A stretch of DNA of 62,219 bases from positions 1 to 62,219 of the forward strand of contig JAEYOP010000050.1 in assembly GCA_023411575.1 (NCBI GenBank), read 5' to 3'. The position numbers and the translations under genes are program-made. This document shows, one piece after another, positions 1 through 9,051 of this stretch. Within the stretch, counting starts at the first letter, position 1. Each line of letters begins with the position of its first letter. The notes under the pieces were generated by a model. It did not search any database and had not been told where the DNA came from. It saw only the letters and a list, made by a program, of their open reading frames with translations. The DNA is from Bacillota bacterium (GTDB lineage: Bacteria > Bacillota > Clostridia > Acetivibrionales > DTU013).

Positions 1-382
1 CGCAATAGGCGGATAGGGTGAAGCAAGCGGACAGGACAAAGGAAGCGGATGAGGTAAATAAGGCAAGTTAAAGAAGAAGGGTGAAGGAAAGAACGCGAAT
101 GCAGGAACGCCTCAGGGATGAAGCCGACAGGGGCCGCTTGTTTCGATCCTGTTTTAAAGCACCTGCTGCAGTGGTTCTACTCCACCACCAAAGCACAGTT
201 CAGCATAGAAGTCCTGTCTCCCGGGTCTTTTTAGTCGCTCTTCATAACACTCGTACCAAGCAGCTTGGCTTCGAAGCATGAAACAGGATGCTCAACAAGC
301 AGCCCCTGCCGCAACCGGATCCGGCCTTGAGCCCTGCCCGCCCGTCGACCCGCGCGATGCTTCACCTTATCCGCCTACTGCG
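1..382. repeat. Inverted-repeat (MITE-like) element at left end
   Basis: The first 26 bases (cgcaataggcggataggg...) are matched in inverted orientation by 357-382 (23 of 26 positions). A second inverted match lies inside: 121-160 against about 276-312. The whole block can therefore fold as one long imperfect hairpin. Bases 1-226 recur in direct orientation at 61994-62219 with only three differences (positions 32, 95 and 100). No transposase is encoded and the short open frames inside look accidental. It is best described as a multi-copy non-autonomous element; the family is unknown, and the left edge may extend beyond the window. Confidence 0.75.
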
Positions 383-448
383 AACCACCTCAATAATAAA
401 AGTACAGTATCTGCCGGTTGTATCCTTCCACGAACCGGGTTTTATATT
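383..448. other. Spacer between repeat element and GH95 gene
   Basis: This is A/T-rich non-coding sequence. On the minus strand it follows the GH95 stop codon and contains a weak stem (CCGGTT/AACCGG, 13-base loop) that could help termination. No gene is seen. Confidence 0.4.
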
Positions 449-2920
449 TTAGTCGATCTTTAGTAAATTCAGAGAACCGTCAAACCGATATCCGGTTTTT
501 GCTTTCGCGGGGAAGGTTCGTTGCCTATCGCCGTATTGGACGGTGCAGGAGCCATCATGGTCTGCATACAGGAACGCTTCCGTCAACAGACTGTTGTCCC
601 AGGACAGGGAGACTTCAAAGCCACCTCTGGCGCGCAGACCCTTTAGCCGGCCGGAATCCCAGCGCCCCGGCAGCGCGGGCAGCAGACGGAGTACGTCGTC
701 ATGGCTCTGGAGCAGGGCTTCCGCGACGCAGGCGGTCAGGCCGGTGTTTCCGTCCAGTTCATATACGTCCGCAAAGGACGGAGCGCCGCGGGTCGGCGGA
801 TGCTTTACCATTAAATTGGGGTTGGTCAGGTGCCGCTGCATGGCCTGGATATGCCCGTAAACGGCTTCGCCGTCCTGCAGCCTCGCGGAGTACAGCATCA
901 GCATGGAACGCGCCCAGCCGGTATCCTCCCAGCCCTCGACGGGGGAAAGCCGGCGCAGGATCGTCCGTTTTGCCGCCTGGGCAAGCTCCGGTGTCTTTTC
1001 CGTCGTGATCTGGGAAAAGGGAAAGAGAGATAGTAGGTGGCTGGTATGACGGTGCTGATGATCCTGTTCTTCGAAGTCGTGCTGCCATTCCTTGAGCCTG
1101 CCGTCATGCCCGATCGCGAAAGGCTGCAACCTGCCGGCCGCGGAGAGCACCCGCTCCAGGAGAAGCCTGCCGTCCTCGTCCAGCCCGTCGTCCTTTTGTT
1201 CCAACACGGAGCAGGTTGCCGCATATTCGGCAAAGAGCTCCCGGATCAGCACGATTTCATAGGTTGAGCCCAACGACGCCGTATGTGGCTTTCCGTTCAC
1301 AAGAAACGAATTTTCCGGGGAAACGGAGGGGCCGCTGGTGAGTGCGCCGGTCTCGGGATCTTCAAACAGATAGTCCAGAAAGAACTCCACCGCTTCCCGG
1401 AGGACCGGGTAAGCGCGGGTGAGGAGGAAATCCTCATCCCCGGTAAAGAGATAATGCTCCCACAGGTGGGTAGCGACCCAGACGCCTCCCGTAGGACAGG
1501 GGCTGAGATTCACATGCCAGTAGGGCGCCGCAAACCCCCAGGCATTGGAGACCAGCTCCGCGACCCAGCCGTTCAGTCCGTAGGCTTCCCGTGCCGTGAG
1601 CCTCCCGGAGGGCACCAGGCGTTTCTCGATCCAGTGGAACAGGGGAAGGTGGCATTCCGGCAGGTTGGCTACTTCCGCCGGCCAGTAGTTCATCTGGGTG
1701 TTGATATCCAGGTGCATGTCGCAGGTCCAGCCGATGCGGGAGGCGACGGAGTCGTTCCAGACGCCCTGCAGATGGGCTGGGAGGGGCGAATTTTCCCTGG
1801 AGGAGGAAAGCAGCAGGTAGCGCCCGTACTGGAACATCAGTGCGGAAAGGGCCGGATTTTCGCCGCCGTTTTGAACCTGTTCCAGCAGGATATCCGTAGG
1901 GATTGAGTAGTCCGGCTCCCTTCCCAGGGTGAGTGCGACCCTTCCGAACAAACGGGCGAAGTCGTTGCTGTGTGCTTCCAACAGCTCTTCATAGGTAAAC
2001 CCGGATGCGTTTTCAATACGTTCCAGGCACCGTTCGGCCGGATCGTGGCCGGAGAAATCCGTATCTATGGCAAGGAGCAGGAGCGCGCCGTCCGCCTCCG
2101 AAAGCTCCAGGCCGTTCCGATCTGCCGTCTCCCGCAGCTTGCCGTCCGTAAGGATGCGCAGGCGCCCGTGGCAGACTGCGCCGGTTTTTCCGTCGCTGTG
2201 CATGGATTCGTAGGCATTGCCATCCAGCAGCAGGTCACCGTTGGAATCGACTCTGACCCGGCGGGGATTTTCGCCGCCGTCCAGGGAAAAGGTCAAATGG
2301 AGCTTTCTCGCGCCGGAGGCGGTGAAGCGCAGAACAAGGACCTGGTGGGGGTTGGAGATAAAGGCCGCCCTGCGGTATTGTGTGCCGGAAATAGTGTAGC
2401 TGACTTCGGCAAGGGCATTGTTCAGCGTAAGACTCCGCTGATATTCTTGGAGCAAATTCTGTGTGCCCGGCGCACGGCCGCCGTCCTGTCCTCCGCAAGA
2501 ATGTCCTTCGAAAGAATGCCTCTCGCCGTCCTGCCCTCCGCAAAAATGTCCCTCGCAGAAATGTCTTTCGTCGCGAATGCGGAGATTCCCGAAGGGCAGG
2601 TTTGTTCCGTAGTTCAGACGTTTGCCGATGAAGCCCTCCAGCAGTCCTCTGCCGGCTTCGTAGTCCTTTTCCAGGTAAGCCTGCCGTGCTGCGCGGAACG
2701 CCCCGGCGGCGCCCTCCTGGTTGTTTTTCGTCGAAGCCTCGCCGGAGAAGCAGGTGCTTTCCGACAGCTCCACGGTGTCCGCCCACGGATCGCCGTATAC
2801 CATCGCCCCGATCCTGCCGTTTCCCAGGGGAAGGGCCTCCTGCCACCGGAGGGCAGGTTTGGCATACCAGAGCCGGAGGGGGCTTTGGCCGCTGCATTGT
2901 CTATTGTTCGATATGTTCAT
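449..2920 (-). CDS. GH95 alpha-L-fucosidase (intracellular)
   Basis: The 823-residue protein matches glycoside hydrolase family 95, whose members remove terminal alpha-1,2-linked fucose (some act on L-galactose) by inversion. The N-terminal beta-sandwich begins with the family pattern LWYxxPAxxWxEALPxGNGRxGAMVYG. The central barrel carries HLDINTQMNYWPAE, a general-acid-type SPEN motif and a C-terminal ELDGNTG Asp motif. As I recall, most members have NIN where this one has DIN. The start at 2920 follows AGGAG with a 10-base gap; a longer frame upstream lacks a ribosome site. There is no signal peptide, so it should act on imported oligosaccharides. It is last in an operon with the YesM/YesN pair. 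A 15-residue tandem duplication sits near residues 118-147. Confidence 0.9.
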   Translation of the reverse strand: MNISNNRQCSGQSPLRLWYAKPALRWQEALPLGNGRIGAMVYGDPWADTVELSESTCFSGEASTKNNQEGAAGAFRAARQAYLEKDYEAGRGLLEGFIGKRLNYGTNLPFGNLRIRDERHFCEGHFCGGQDGERHSFEGHSCGGQDGGRAPGTQNLLQEYQRSLTLNNALAEVSYTISGTQYRRAAFISNPHQVLVLRFTASGARKLHLTFSLDGGENPRRVRVDSNGDLLLDGNAYESMHSDGKTGAVCHGRLRILTDGKLRETADRNGLELSEADGALLLLAIDTDFSGHDPAERCLERIENASGFTYEELLEAHSNDFARLFGRVALTLGREPDYSIPTDILLEQVQNGGENPALSALMFQYGRYLLLSSSRENSPLPAHLQGVWNDSVASRIGWTCDMHLDINTQMNYWPAEVANLPECHLPLFHWIEKRLVPSGRLTAREAYGLNGWVAELVSNAWGFAAPYWHVNLSPCPTGGVWVATHLWEHYLFTGDEDFLLTRAYPVLREAVEFFLDYLFEDPETGALTSGPSVSPENSFLVNGKPHTASLGSTYEIVLIRELFAEYAATCSVLEQKDDGLDEDGRLLLERVLSAAGRLQPFAIGHDGRLKEWQHDFEEQDHQHRHTSHLLSLFPFSQITTEKTPELAQAAKRTILRRLSPVEGWEDTGWARSMLMLYSARLQDGEAVYGHIQAMQRHLTNPNLMVKHPPTRGAPSFADVYELDGNTGLTACVAEALLQSHDDVLRLLPALPGRWDSGRLKGLRARGGFEVSLSWDNSLLTEAFLYADHDGSCTVQYGDRQRTFPAKAKTGYRFDGSLNLLKID
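2480..2569 (-). repeat. 45-bp tandem duplication inside GH95 gene
   Basis: Two adjacent 45-base units (2525-2569 and 2480-2524) encode ERHFCEGHFCGGQDG and ERHSFEGHSCGGQDG, identical at 12 of 15 residues. They lie in a loop of the N-terminal domain, away from the catalytic motifs. The reading frame is kept. Confidence 0.85.
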
Positions 2921-2949
2921 GTTATATGTTCTCCTGTACTGAAATAGTG

Positions 2950-3735
2950 TCATTCCTGCTGCGGCTCTCCGCTACTGTCCCGGAAATGGGCAGGGCTTTT
3001 CCCGGTCAGGGTTTTAAAAATGTGGCTGAAATGATATTGGTTCGGATAGCCTACCAGCTCGCCGACCACCTTGATGGAAAGGTCCTTCCGGTGGAGAAGC
3101 AGGTGCTTCGCCTTGTTTATGCGCAGGGAAATCAGGTATTTTGAAGGATTTTCCCCCGTATGCTTTGTAAAAATCCGGCTGAGATAGGAGGCGTTAAAGT
3201 TGAAATTCTGTGCGATTAAATCAAAATTGATTTCCTGGGTGTAATGCTCCTTTATATAGAGCTCCACCATGTTCACGATTTCCTCGGGGGAATAGCTCTG
3301 CCGGTCGGCCAGCTTCAGCTTGTGCGCGTTGAGCTCCCCGGTCTGGGCGTTCAGGCGGATGTAAAGCCTGTTCATCGTCTCCGTCAGCGTTTCCTTTTTG
3401 ATCGGCTTGAGCAGGTAGTCCCGGACCTCGAACCGCAGGGCCTGCTGCGCGTAGCTGAATTCATCGTAGCCGGTGATGATGATTTTCTCCATGTGGGGAT
3501 ACCGGGCGTAGACCGTGTTTGCCAGCTCCAGCCCGTTCATGACGGGCATCATGATATCGGTGACCAGTACGTCGGGGGAGAGCTTTTCGATCAACTCCAG
3601 CGCCGTTTTGCCGTCCTGGGCCGTTCCGATCACCCGGAAGCCCGTACCGGGAGCGCCGATCTTTTTTACAATGCTGTTCAGGATCAGTTCCTCATCTTCC
3701 GCCACAATGACGGTATAAATCTGTTCATTTTCCAT
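2950..3735 (-). CDS. YesN-type response regulator (REC + AraC HTH)
   Basis: The 261-residue protein has a receiver domain (residues about 8-125) with the acidic pair AEDEE and phosphoacceptor Asp60 in VTDIMMP. A double helix-turn-helix of the AraC/XylS type covers about 155-255 (INFDLIAQNFNFNASYLSRIF... GYPNQYHFSHIFKTLTG). This is the standard partner of YesM-type kinases and usually activates a neighbouring sugar ABC operon. Its start overlaps the kinase gene by 11 bases, so the two are translationally coupled, and GH95 follows 29 bases later. The likely target is the divergent transport/hydrolase operon starting at 5838. Confidence 0.93.
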   Translation of the reverse strand: MENEQIYTVIVAEDEELILNSIVKKIGAPGTGFRVIGTAQDGKTALELIEKLSPDVLVTDIMMPVMNGLELANTVYARYPHMEKIIITGYDEFSYAQQALRFEVRDYLLKPIKKETLTETMNRLYIRLNAQTGELNAHKLKLADRQSYSPEEIVNMVELYIKEHYTQEINFDLIAQNFNFNASYLSRIFTKHTGENPSKYLISLRINKAKHLLLHRKDLSIKVVGELVGYPNQYHFSHIFKTLTGKSPAHFRDSSGEPQQE

Positions 3736-5578
3736 GAATATCCCCCCCGATTGTCACCAGAGCCCCTCCAAAGGGATTTTCCGCTATGCTGAAAATCATC
3801 TGGTTTTTGTAGACCAGCTTGAGCCGGATATAGATGTTCAGCAGTCCCATGCCTTCCAGCTCCAGACTCGGCAGCAGCCCTCCCCGGTCTATTTCTTTTA
3901 TTTTTTCGTTGATTGCGTCCAGTTTCTCCTTGTCAAAGCCGTCGCCGTTGTCCTCCACATTGACGATCCAGTAGCTGTTGCTGATATAGCCGTATATCCT
4001 GATATTCCATGGCGGCTCCTTGTGGGTGGCGTACTTGATCGCGTTTTCCACCAGGGGCTGTATCATGAGCTTCGGGATCGCCACGTCCCGGATGTCGTCG
4101 TCAAATTCGACCGAATAGGATAGTTTCTGCCCATAGCGGAATTTCATGCAGGCGAGGTACTTTTCCGTATAGTCCAGTTCCTTGGTGATTTCCACCAGCC
4201 CGGAGCTGTCGGAAGAGATGTATCGCAGCATATCCGAGACATAGCCGCTCATTTCGACGATCTGGTTCTCCATGCTTTCCTCCGCCATGACGCTGATCGT
4301 CGCCAGGGAATTGTACAGGAAGTGGGGATTCATCTGGGACTGCAGCGCCAGCATCTTGGACTGCATTTCATGCTGCTGGGACAGCAGCAGCTCCTCCATG
4401 GAGTTTTTCAGCTTGGCGTTCATTTTATAGAAGGCCTGGTGCAGTTCGTCCAGCTCCTCCAGGCCGCTGTCGAGCTCGGCGGGGATCGCCGGGGACGGCT
4501 CCTGCAGGTCGATGGACCGGATGCTCCTGCGCAGCTTTGCGATGGGCTTGGTGTATTTCTTGGCGGCAAAGAAGGAAAACATCAGGGCGAGGAACAAAAT
4601 CAGCACCGCCACCGGGAAAACCATCCGGGTGAAGGAAAAGATGGGGGACAGCAGCTCTTTTTCCGAGGTGACGACCATGACCAGCCAGTCCGTGTAATTC
4701 GAATACTTGTAGACCAGGAGTTCCCTGCTTCCGTCATCCGGGTTCGTAACGTTCAGCCGGGAGCCGCTGTTTTTTCCGCTTTTGCTGTAATAATCGAAAT
4801 AGTAGGCCGGAGTGCCGTTCCGGTCCCCGGTCAGCGGGTAGAGCAATTTGCCGGCCTGGTTGTAGACATAGACGCGTTTGCTGGATTTGCTGCTTTTGCC
4901 GTACTCTTCGATGTTCTTAAAGATGCTTTCGTAATACTGCTTGACTTCCACGATTCCCTGGGGAACGCTGTTGCTGTCGTAATACACCCTGCTGAGGGAG
5001 ATATAGTAGTTGTCCCTGCTGCGGGCCATTATGGAGGACAGGTCAGGGTCCTTGAGGGGCTCCGTGATGAACTTCCGCCCCTTGTTTGCCATAACCTCGC
5101 CATACCAGGCCATATCGCTCACCCGGACGTTCTTTTGCCTGTTTTCGAAGCCCGTACCGAACCGCTTTCCGTTGAAATCGTAGAGATAAATCTGCTGCAC
5201 GGGCATGGACGGGCCGTTGATGGCAACCAGCATCTCGATCAGGTCCTTCGAGGCGTCGTATTCCATGGCCTGCTCCTGCTCGGAGCCGCTGCTTTCCGCA
5301 TCCTGCCGGCTGCTGTCGGTGACGTATCGGGAAAATTTGTTCTTGATCAGGTTGGAATAGCAGATATTCATGGACACCCGGTCCATATTCTGTATTTCCG
5401 TGTCCAGCTTTTCGAGGAAGGAGCGGCTCAGGGTGTCGATTTCTTCGAAGGCCCTGCTTTTAAGCGTATTGGAGCCCCAGAGATAGAAAAAGGCCACAAA
5501 CACGATCAGGACAATCACGATGATCAGGGAATAGGTCAGAAATAAATTGGACTGTATGGTTTTGGATTTTCCAGCCAT
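3725..5578 (-). CDS. YesM-type sensor histidine kinase
   Basis: The 617-residue membrane kinase has a first transmembrane helix at about 13-37, an extracellular sensor of about 260 residues, a second helix (VFPVAVLILFLALMFSFF) and a HAMP-like segment. The His_kinase domain has the phosphoacceptor in QMNPHFLYNSLATI, followed by an ATPase domain (LVENAIKYATH, VEDNGDGFD). It senses an extracellular or membrane-side signal, probably sugar-loaded binding protein, and phosphorylates the adjacent YesN regulator. The start at 5578 follows GGAGGACAACC; the 25 extra upstream codons have no ribosome site. Confidence 0.93.
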   Translation of the reverse strand: MAGKSKTIQSNLFLTYSLIIVIVLIVFVAFFYLWGSNTLKSRAFEEIDTLSRSFLEKLDTEIQNMDRVSMNICYSNLIKNKFSRYVTDSSRQDAESSGSEQEQAMEYDASKDLIEMLVAINGPSMPVQQIYLYDFNGKRFGTGFENRQKNVRVSDMAWYGEVMANKGRKFITEPLKDPDLSSIMARSRDNYYISLSRVYYDSNSVPQGIVEVKQYYESIFKNIEEYGKSSKSSKRVYVYNQAGKLLYPLTGDRNGTPAYYFDYYSKSGKNSGSRLNVTNPDDGSRELLVYKYSNYTDWLVMVVTSEKELLSPIFSFTRMVFPVAVLILFLALMFSFFAAKKYTKPIAKLRRSIRSIDLQEPSPAIPAELDSGLEELDELHQAFYKMNAKLKNSMEELLLSQQHEMQSKMLALQSQMNPHFLYNSLATISVMAEESMENQIVEMSGYVSDMLRYISSDSSGLVEITKELDYTEKYLACMKFRYGQKLSYSVEFDDDIRDVAIPKLMIQPLVENAIKYATHKEPPWNIRIYGYISNSYWIVNVEDNGDGFDKEKLDAINEKIKEIDRGGLLPSLELEGMGLLNIYIRLKLVYKNQMIFSIAENPFGGALVTIGGDIHGK

Positions 5579-5837
5579 GGTTGTCCTCCACTCGACGGTT
5601 GATTTTTCAGCTATGTAAGATAATAATGGTCTGGGTCGGTAAAAAAAACGCAAATAACAAGTCTTTTTTTTACATGGCAGCCGACCCGGATTATTCTTAA
5701 AATAAAAAGTGAAGGGACATAAAAATTGTACATCAAAGGATGTTTGCTGTCAAACGGAATCCACCGGGCAGCCGGATCAAGCGGGCGCGACGGGAAACAT
5801 CCGATGGGGTGCGAAAAAAAGATTGGGAGGAAAATAC
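5579..5837. promoter_or_regulatory. Divergent control region between TCS operon and ABC/GH operon
   Basis: This 259-base region separates the minus-strand kinase start (5578) from the plus-strand binding-protein start (5838). It is A/T-rich around 5640-5730 and must hold both promoters and the YesN sites. I could not place a convincing -35/-10 pair. The plus-strand gene has GGGAGG at 5825-5830. Confidence 0.5.
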
Positions 5838-7214
5838 ATGAAAAGGTTTTTGGCGGTAGTTCTTGCACTAGGGCTTCTTGTTACTGCATTTGCGGGCTGT
5901 GGAAACACGGGCAAGACGGCGGAGCCGGCATCGACGGCGGCGGTCCAGCCGACGGAATCCGCGGCGCCGGCGGAATCCGCAACGGAACCCGTTCCGGCAA
6001 AGAAGGATGTTACCATTTCCTACATGTTAAGCCAGGGCTGGCTGGAAGATTCGGAAAAGGAGCTCGGCGATAAATTTGCGGCCGAGACCGGCATCAAGGT
6101 GGACTATCAGGTCATTCCGTCCGCGCAATACTTCAACGTATTGTTGACGAAGCTGAATGCAGGCGAATGCACCGACATATTCGCCTCCCAGAGCGGCAAG
6201 TTTGACATCGTGTCGCAGTTGAACATCGAGAAGAACGCGGTGGACCTGACCGGAGCGGAATGGATCCAGCGGATGGATCCCCTGGTAACGGAGCAGGTTT
6301 CCGCAAACGCTAAGGTATACGGCCTTACCATCTGGGATACTTCCCCGAGCTTCCCCATCGTGTACAACAAGAAAATATTCGAAAAACTGGGGCTGAGCAT
6401 TCCGAAAACCTATGAAGAATTCAAGAATGCCTGCACAAAAATATTGGAATCCGGCGTGACGCCGATTTACGAGCCCGTGGCCGACGGCTGGCATCATGTG
6501 CTGTGGTTCCCGGACATCGGACCCCGGTTTGAGGAAGCCGAACCCGGCCTGGTTGACAAGCTGAACAGCAACCAGACGACGTTTGCGGACTCCAAGATCA
6601 TGGAGGAGGCCCTGACCCAACTGCAGGAAATGGCCAAGCTGGGCTTCTTCGGAAAGAATTACCTTTCCGCGACGGGAGCCGATACGGAAAACAATCTCGG
6701 CACCGGCAAATACGCCATGGCCCTCTCCGGCCTGAGCACCCCCGCCAGGATTCATGAAGCGGTGCCGGAAGCAAACGCGGAAGATTTCGGATACTTCGAA
6801 ATACCGCTGGCAGACAACCAGATTCTCTGCATGCAGCCCTCCGGGCCCAGCAGATTCATTTACTCCGGCTCCAAATATATTGAAGAAGCCAAGGCTTACT
6901 TCAACTATATCACCAAGCAGGAAAACCTCCAGGAATACTTCATCGACAAGGACGACAAAAAGGCGAACCTCTGCTTCAGCGGCGTGAAGAACGAGCTGAC
7001 GGAAGAAATGAATACGTTCCTGAATTCCTACGAAAAGAAGGGAACGTACCTCCAGATCCAGGTGAAATACCTCAATCCCCAGTGGATGGATATCGGCAAG
7101 GATCTGTCCGCCATGTTCACCGGCTCCATGACCCCCAAGGACGTCCTCAAGAGCATAGACAAGAGAAGGGCGGACCAGGCGAAGGCAGCAAAAGATCCCG
7201 CATGGGGCAATTAA
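5838..7214 (+). CDS. Sugar ABC transporter solute-binding lipoprotein
   Basis: The 458-residue protein starts with a lipoprotein signal peptide (MKRFLAVVLALGLLVTAFAGC, lipobox AFAGC at about residue 21), followed by an Ala/Pro/Glu-rich linker. The rest is a family 1 extracellular solute-binding fold. It captures oligosaccharides at the membrane and delivers them to the two permeases downstream. The start was chosen because it gives a proper signal peptide and follows GGGAGG by 7 bases. Given the fucosidase, galactosidase and alpha-xylosidase in the same operon, the ligand is probably a decorated plant oligosaccharide such as a xyloglucan fragment; that is inference. Confidence 0.93.
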   Translation: MKRFLAVVLALGLLVTAFAGCGNTGKTAEPASTAAVQPTESAAPAESATEPVPAKKDVTISYMLSQGWLEDSEKELGDKFAAETGIKVDYQVIPSAQYFNVLLTKLNAGECTDIFASQSGKFDIVSQLNIEKNAVDLTGAEWIQRMDPLVTEQVSANAKVYGLTIWDTSPSFPIVYNKKIFEKLGLSIPKTYEEFKNACTKILESGVTPIYEPVADGWHHVLWFPDIGPRFEEAEPGLVDKLNSNQTTFADSKIMEEALTQLQEMAKLGFFGKNYLSATGADTENNLGTGKYAMALSGLSTPARIHEAVPEANAEDFGYFEIPLADNQILCMQPSGPSRFIYSGSKYIEEAKAYFNYITKQENLQEYFIDKDDKKANLCFSGVKNELTEEMNTFLNSYEKKGTYLQIQVKYLNPQWMDIGKDLSAMFTGSMTPKDVLKSIDKRRADQAKAAKDPAWGN

Positions 7215-7250
7215 CGAATCCGGCGGACGTTCTGCCAGGATAATCAACTA

Positions 7251-7292
7251 TGACAATAGCCCGGTAGGGTAAAGCCTATTGGGCTATTGTCA
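7251..7292 (+). promoter_or_regulatory. Stem-loop between binding-protein and permease genes
   Basis: A near-perfect hairpin of about 18 bp (TGACAATAGCCC... / ...GGGCTATTGTCA, with G-T pairs in the inner part) surrounds a short loop. No T-tract follows. This position is typical of stem-loops that protect the 3' end of the binding-protein message and keep its level above that of the permeases. Confidence 0.7.
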
Positions 7293-7311
7293 ATACTACA
7301 GGAGTGTCTCT

Positions 7312-8184
7312 ATGAAAAAGAACACCTACCCCTTTTATTTCGCGGTCGGCGCCCTGGGCCTGTACCTGCTGCTGTTCGTCATTCCGGGCATCATGGGAAT
7401 TCTGTATTCCTTTACGGACTGGAGCAGCTACAGCAGGGAAATCAATTACGTTGGCCTGGAAAATTTCAAAACGGTTTTCTCGCCGGATGAGCATTTCATG
7501 TCCTATATTTTAAACACCCTGCGGTTCACGGGCGTCACGGTCGTTGTCAAGACGCTGCTGGGCCTGGCTTTCGCGCTGCTTTTGTGCGAGGGGATCAAGG
7601 GCAAGGATTTTCACCGGGCGGTCATTTTCATGCCGGCCATCCTTTCTGTTTTGATCACGGGGCTGATTTTCAAATCCATTTTAAACCCGGAATACGGCCT
7701 GCTGAACGAATTTCTAAGGCTGATCGGGCTGGGGGCCCTGGAGCAGCAGTGGCTCACGGATGTGCGCATCGCGCTGTACTCGATTATGGCAGTGGATACC
7801 TGGAAGGGCATGGGCTATATTATGACCATCCTGCTGGCCGGGCTGCAGTCCATTCCCCGGTCCTACTATGAAGCATCGGATATCGACGGCGCCAACTACT
7901 GGGGAAAGCTCCGGTATGTTACCCTGCCCATGCTGATGCCTTCCATCACGGTGACGACCGTGCTCAATCTCCTGCACGGGCTGAAAGTATTCGACATCGT
8001 CTACGTCCTGACGAACGGCGGTCCGGGCTACGTTACGGAAGTCCTGTATACGTCGGTGTTCAAGGAATTCTCCCTTGGAAAATACGGACTGGGTACCGCG
8101 GTATCTTCAGTTTTATTCATATTCATGATCGTCATAGGGTACTTTGTGATCCGCCTGATGAGCAGAGAGGAGGTGGACGCCTGA
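7312..8184 (+). CDS. ABC sugar permease, MalF type
   Basis: The 290-residue protein has six predicted membrane helices, starting with YPFYFAVGALGLYLLLFVIPG. The cytoplasmic EAA loop reads YYEASDIDGANYWGKLRYVTLPML and is where the shared ATPase docks. It forms the translocation pore with the next gene. The start follows AGGAG at 7300-7304. The stop overlaps the next start (TGATG). No ATPase gene is present, so a housekeeping MsmK/MalK-type ATPase elsewhere must power it, as is usual for such clostridial importers. Confidence 0.93.
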   Translation: MKKNTYPFYFAVGALGLYLLLFVIPGIMGILYSFTDWSSYSREINYVGLENFKTVFSPDEHFMSYILNTLRFTGVTVVVKTLLGLAFALLLCEGIKGKDFHRAVIFMPAILSVLITGLIFKSILNPEYGLLNEFLRLIGLGALEQQWLTDVRIALYSIMAVDTWKGMGYIMTILLAGLQSIPRSYYEASDIDGANYWGKLRYVTLPMLMPSITVTTVLNLLHGLKVFDIVYVLTNGGPGYVTEVLYTSVFKEFSLGKYGLGTAVSSVLFIFMIVIGYFVIRLMSREEVDA

Positions 8185-9008
8185 TGAAAAGCAGAAAGTT
8201 CCTGATCGGCGTTTTAAAAAATCTGGTTGCCTGGCTGACCAGCGCCATTATGATTATTCCGCTGCTGCTAATCCTGATCAACTCGTTGAAGGACAAATAT
8301 GCTTCGGCTTCCATGAGCATCCATCTGCCGAAGGCGTACCATTTTGAAAATTACCTGATCGTCATTAAAGACGGGAAACTGGTAGGCTCTTTCTTCAACA
8401 GCATGTTCTACGCGGGAACGTCGATGATCCTGTGCGTGATGCTGTCCTGTATGGCGGCGTATGTATTCAGCAGAAACAAGACCAGGCTGAACAAGGCCCT
8501 TTATTTCTTTATCATCATGGGGATCGCCATGCCGATCAACTACGTTTCCCTGACCAAGGTCATGCAGATGACCCACCTGATGAATACCATGATTGGACTG
8601 GCGCTGCTTTACACGGCTTTGCAGATTCCCTTCAGCGTGTTCCTTGTTTACGGTTTTATCGGCACGGTGCCCAGGGATCTGGACGAGGCCGGCATCATCG
8701 ACGGCTGTAGGCCGCTCAGGCTGTTCTTTTCCGTCATCCTGCCCCTGCTCAAGCCGGTGGTGGTGACAGTGATGGTGCTGAACTTCATGACGTCGTGGAA
8801 CGATTTCACCATGCCGCTGTACTATTCCAACAGCGCGTCAAAATGGCCGATGACCCTTGCGGTGTACAACTTTTTCGGCCAGTTCGAGTCCCAGTGGAAC
8901 CTGGTCAGCGCGGATATCGTCCTGACGAGTCTGCCGGTAATTATCATCTATCTGTTTGGACAAAAGTATATCATTTCGGGAATGACCGCCGGATCTGTCA
9001 AGGGATAG
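8184..9008 (+). CDS. ABC sugar permease, MalG type
   Basis: The 274-residue protein has six membrane helices and an EAA loop DLDEAGIIDGCRPLRLFFSVILPLLKP. It pairs with the upstream MalF-type permease; the genes overlap by one base, indicating coupled translation. The C-terminal GQKYIISGMTAGSVKG tail is typical of carbohydrate uptake family 1 permeases. Confidence 0.93.
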   Translation: MKSRKFLIGVLKNLVAWLTSAIMIIPLLLILINSLKDKYASASMSIHLPKAYHFENYLIVIKDGKLVGSFFNSMFYAGTSMILCVMLSCMAAYVFSRNKTRLNKALYFFIIMGIAMPINYVSLTKVMQMTHLMNTMIGLALLYTALQIPFSVFLVYGFIGTVPRDLDEAGIIDGCRPLRLFFSVILPLLKPVVVTVMVLNFMTSWNDFTMPLYYSNSASKWPMTLAVYNFFGQFESQWNLVSADIVLTSLPVIIIYLFGQKYIISGMTAGSVKG

Positions 9009-9051
9009 ACGGCGATACGAAACAGGTTCTAAGGGAAAGGACGGTCGGGAC

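Noticed and set aside
81..463. Short open frames inside the left repeat element
   Set aside because: They overlap the inverted repeat, lack ribosome sites and have Arg/Pro/Ser-rich frames with no family resemblance.
4322..5545. A 407-codon plus-strand frame opposite the sensor kinase
   Set aside because: It mirrors the GC-rich kinase gene, has no family signature and no ribosome site.
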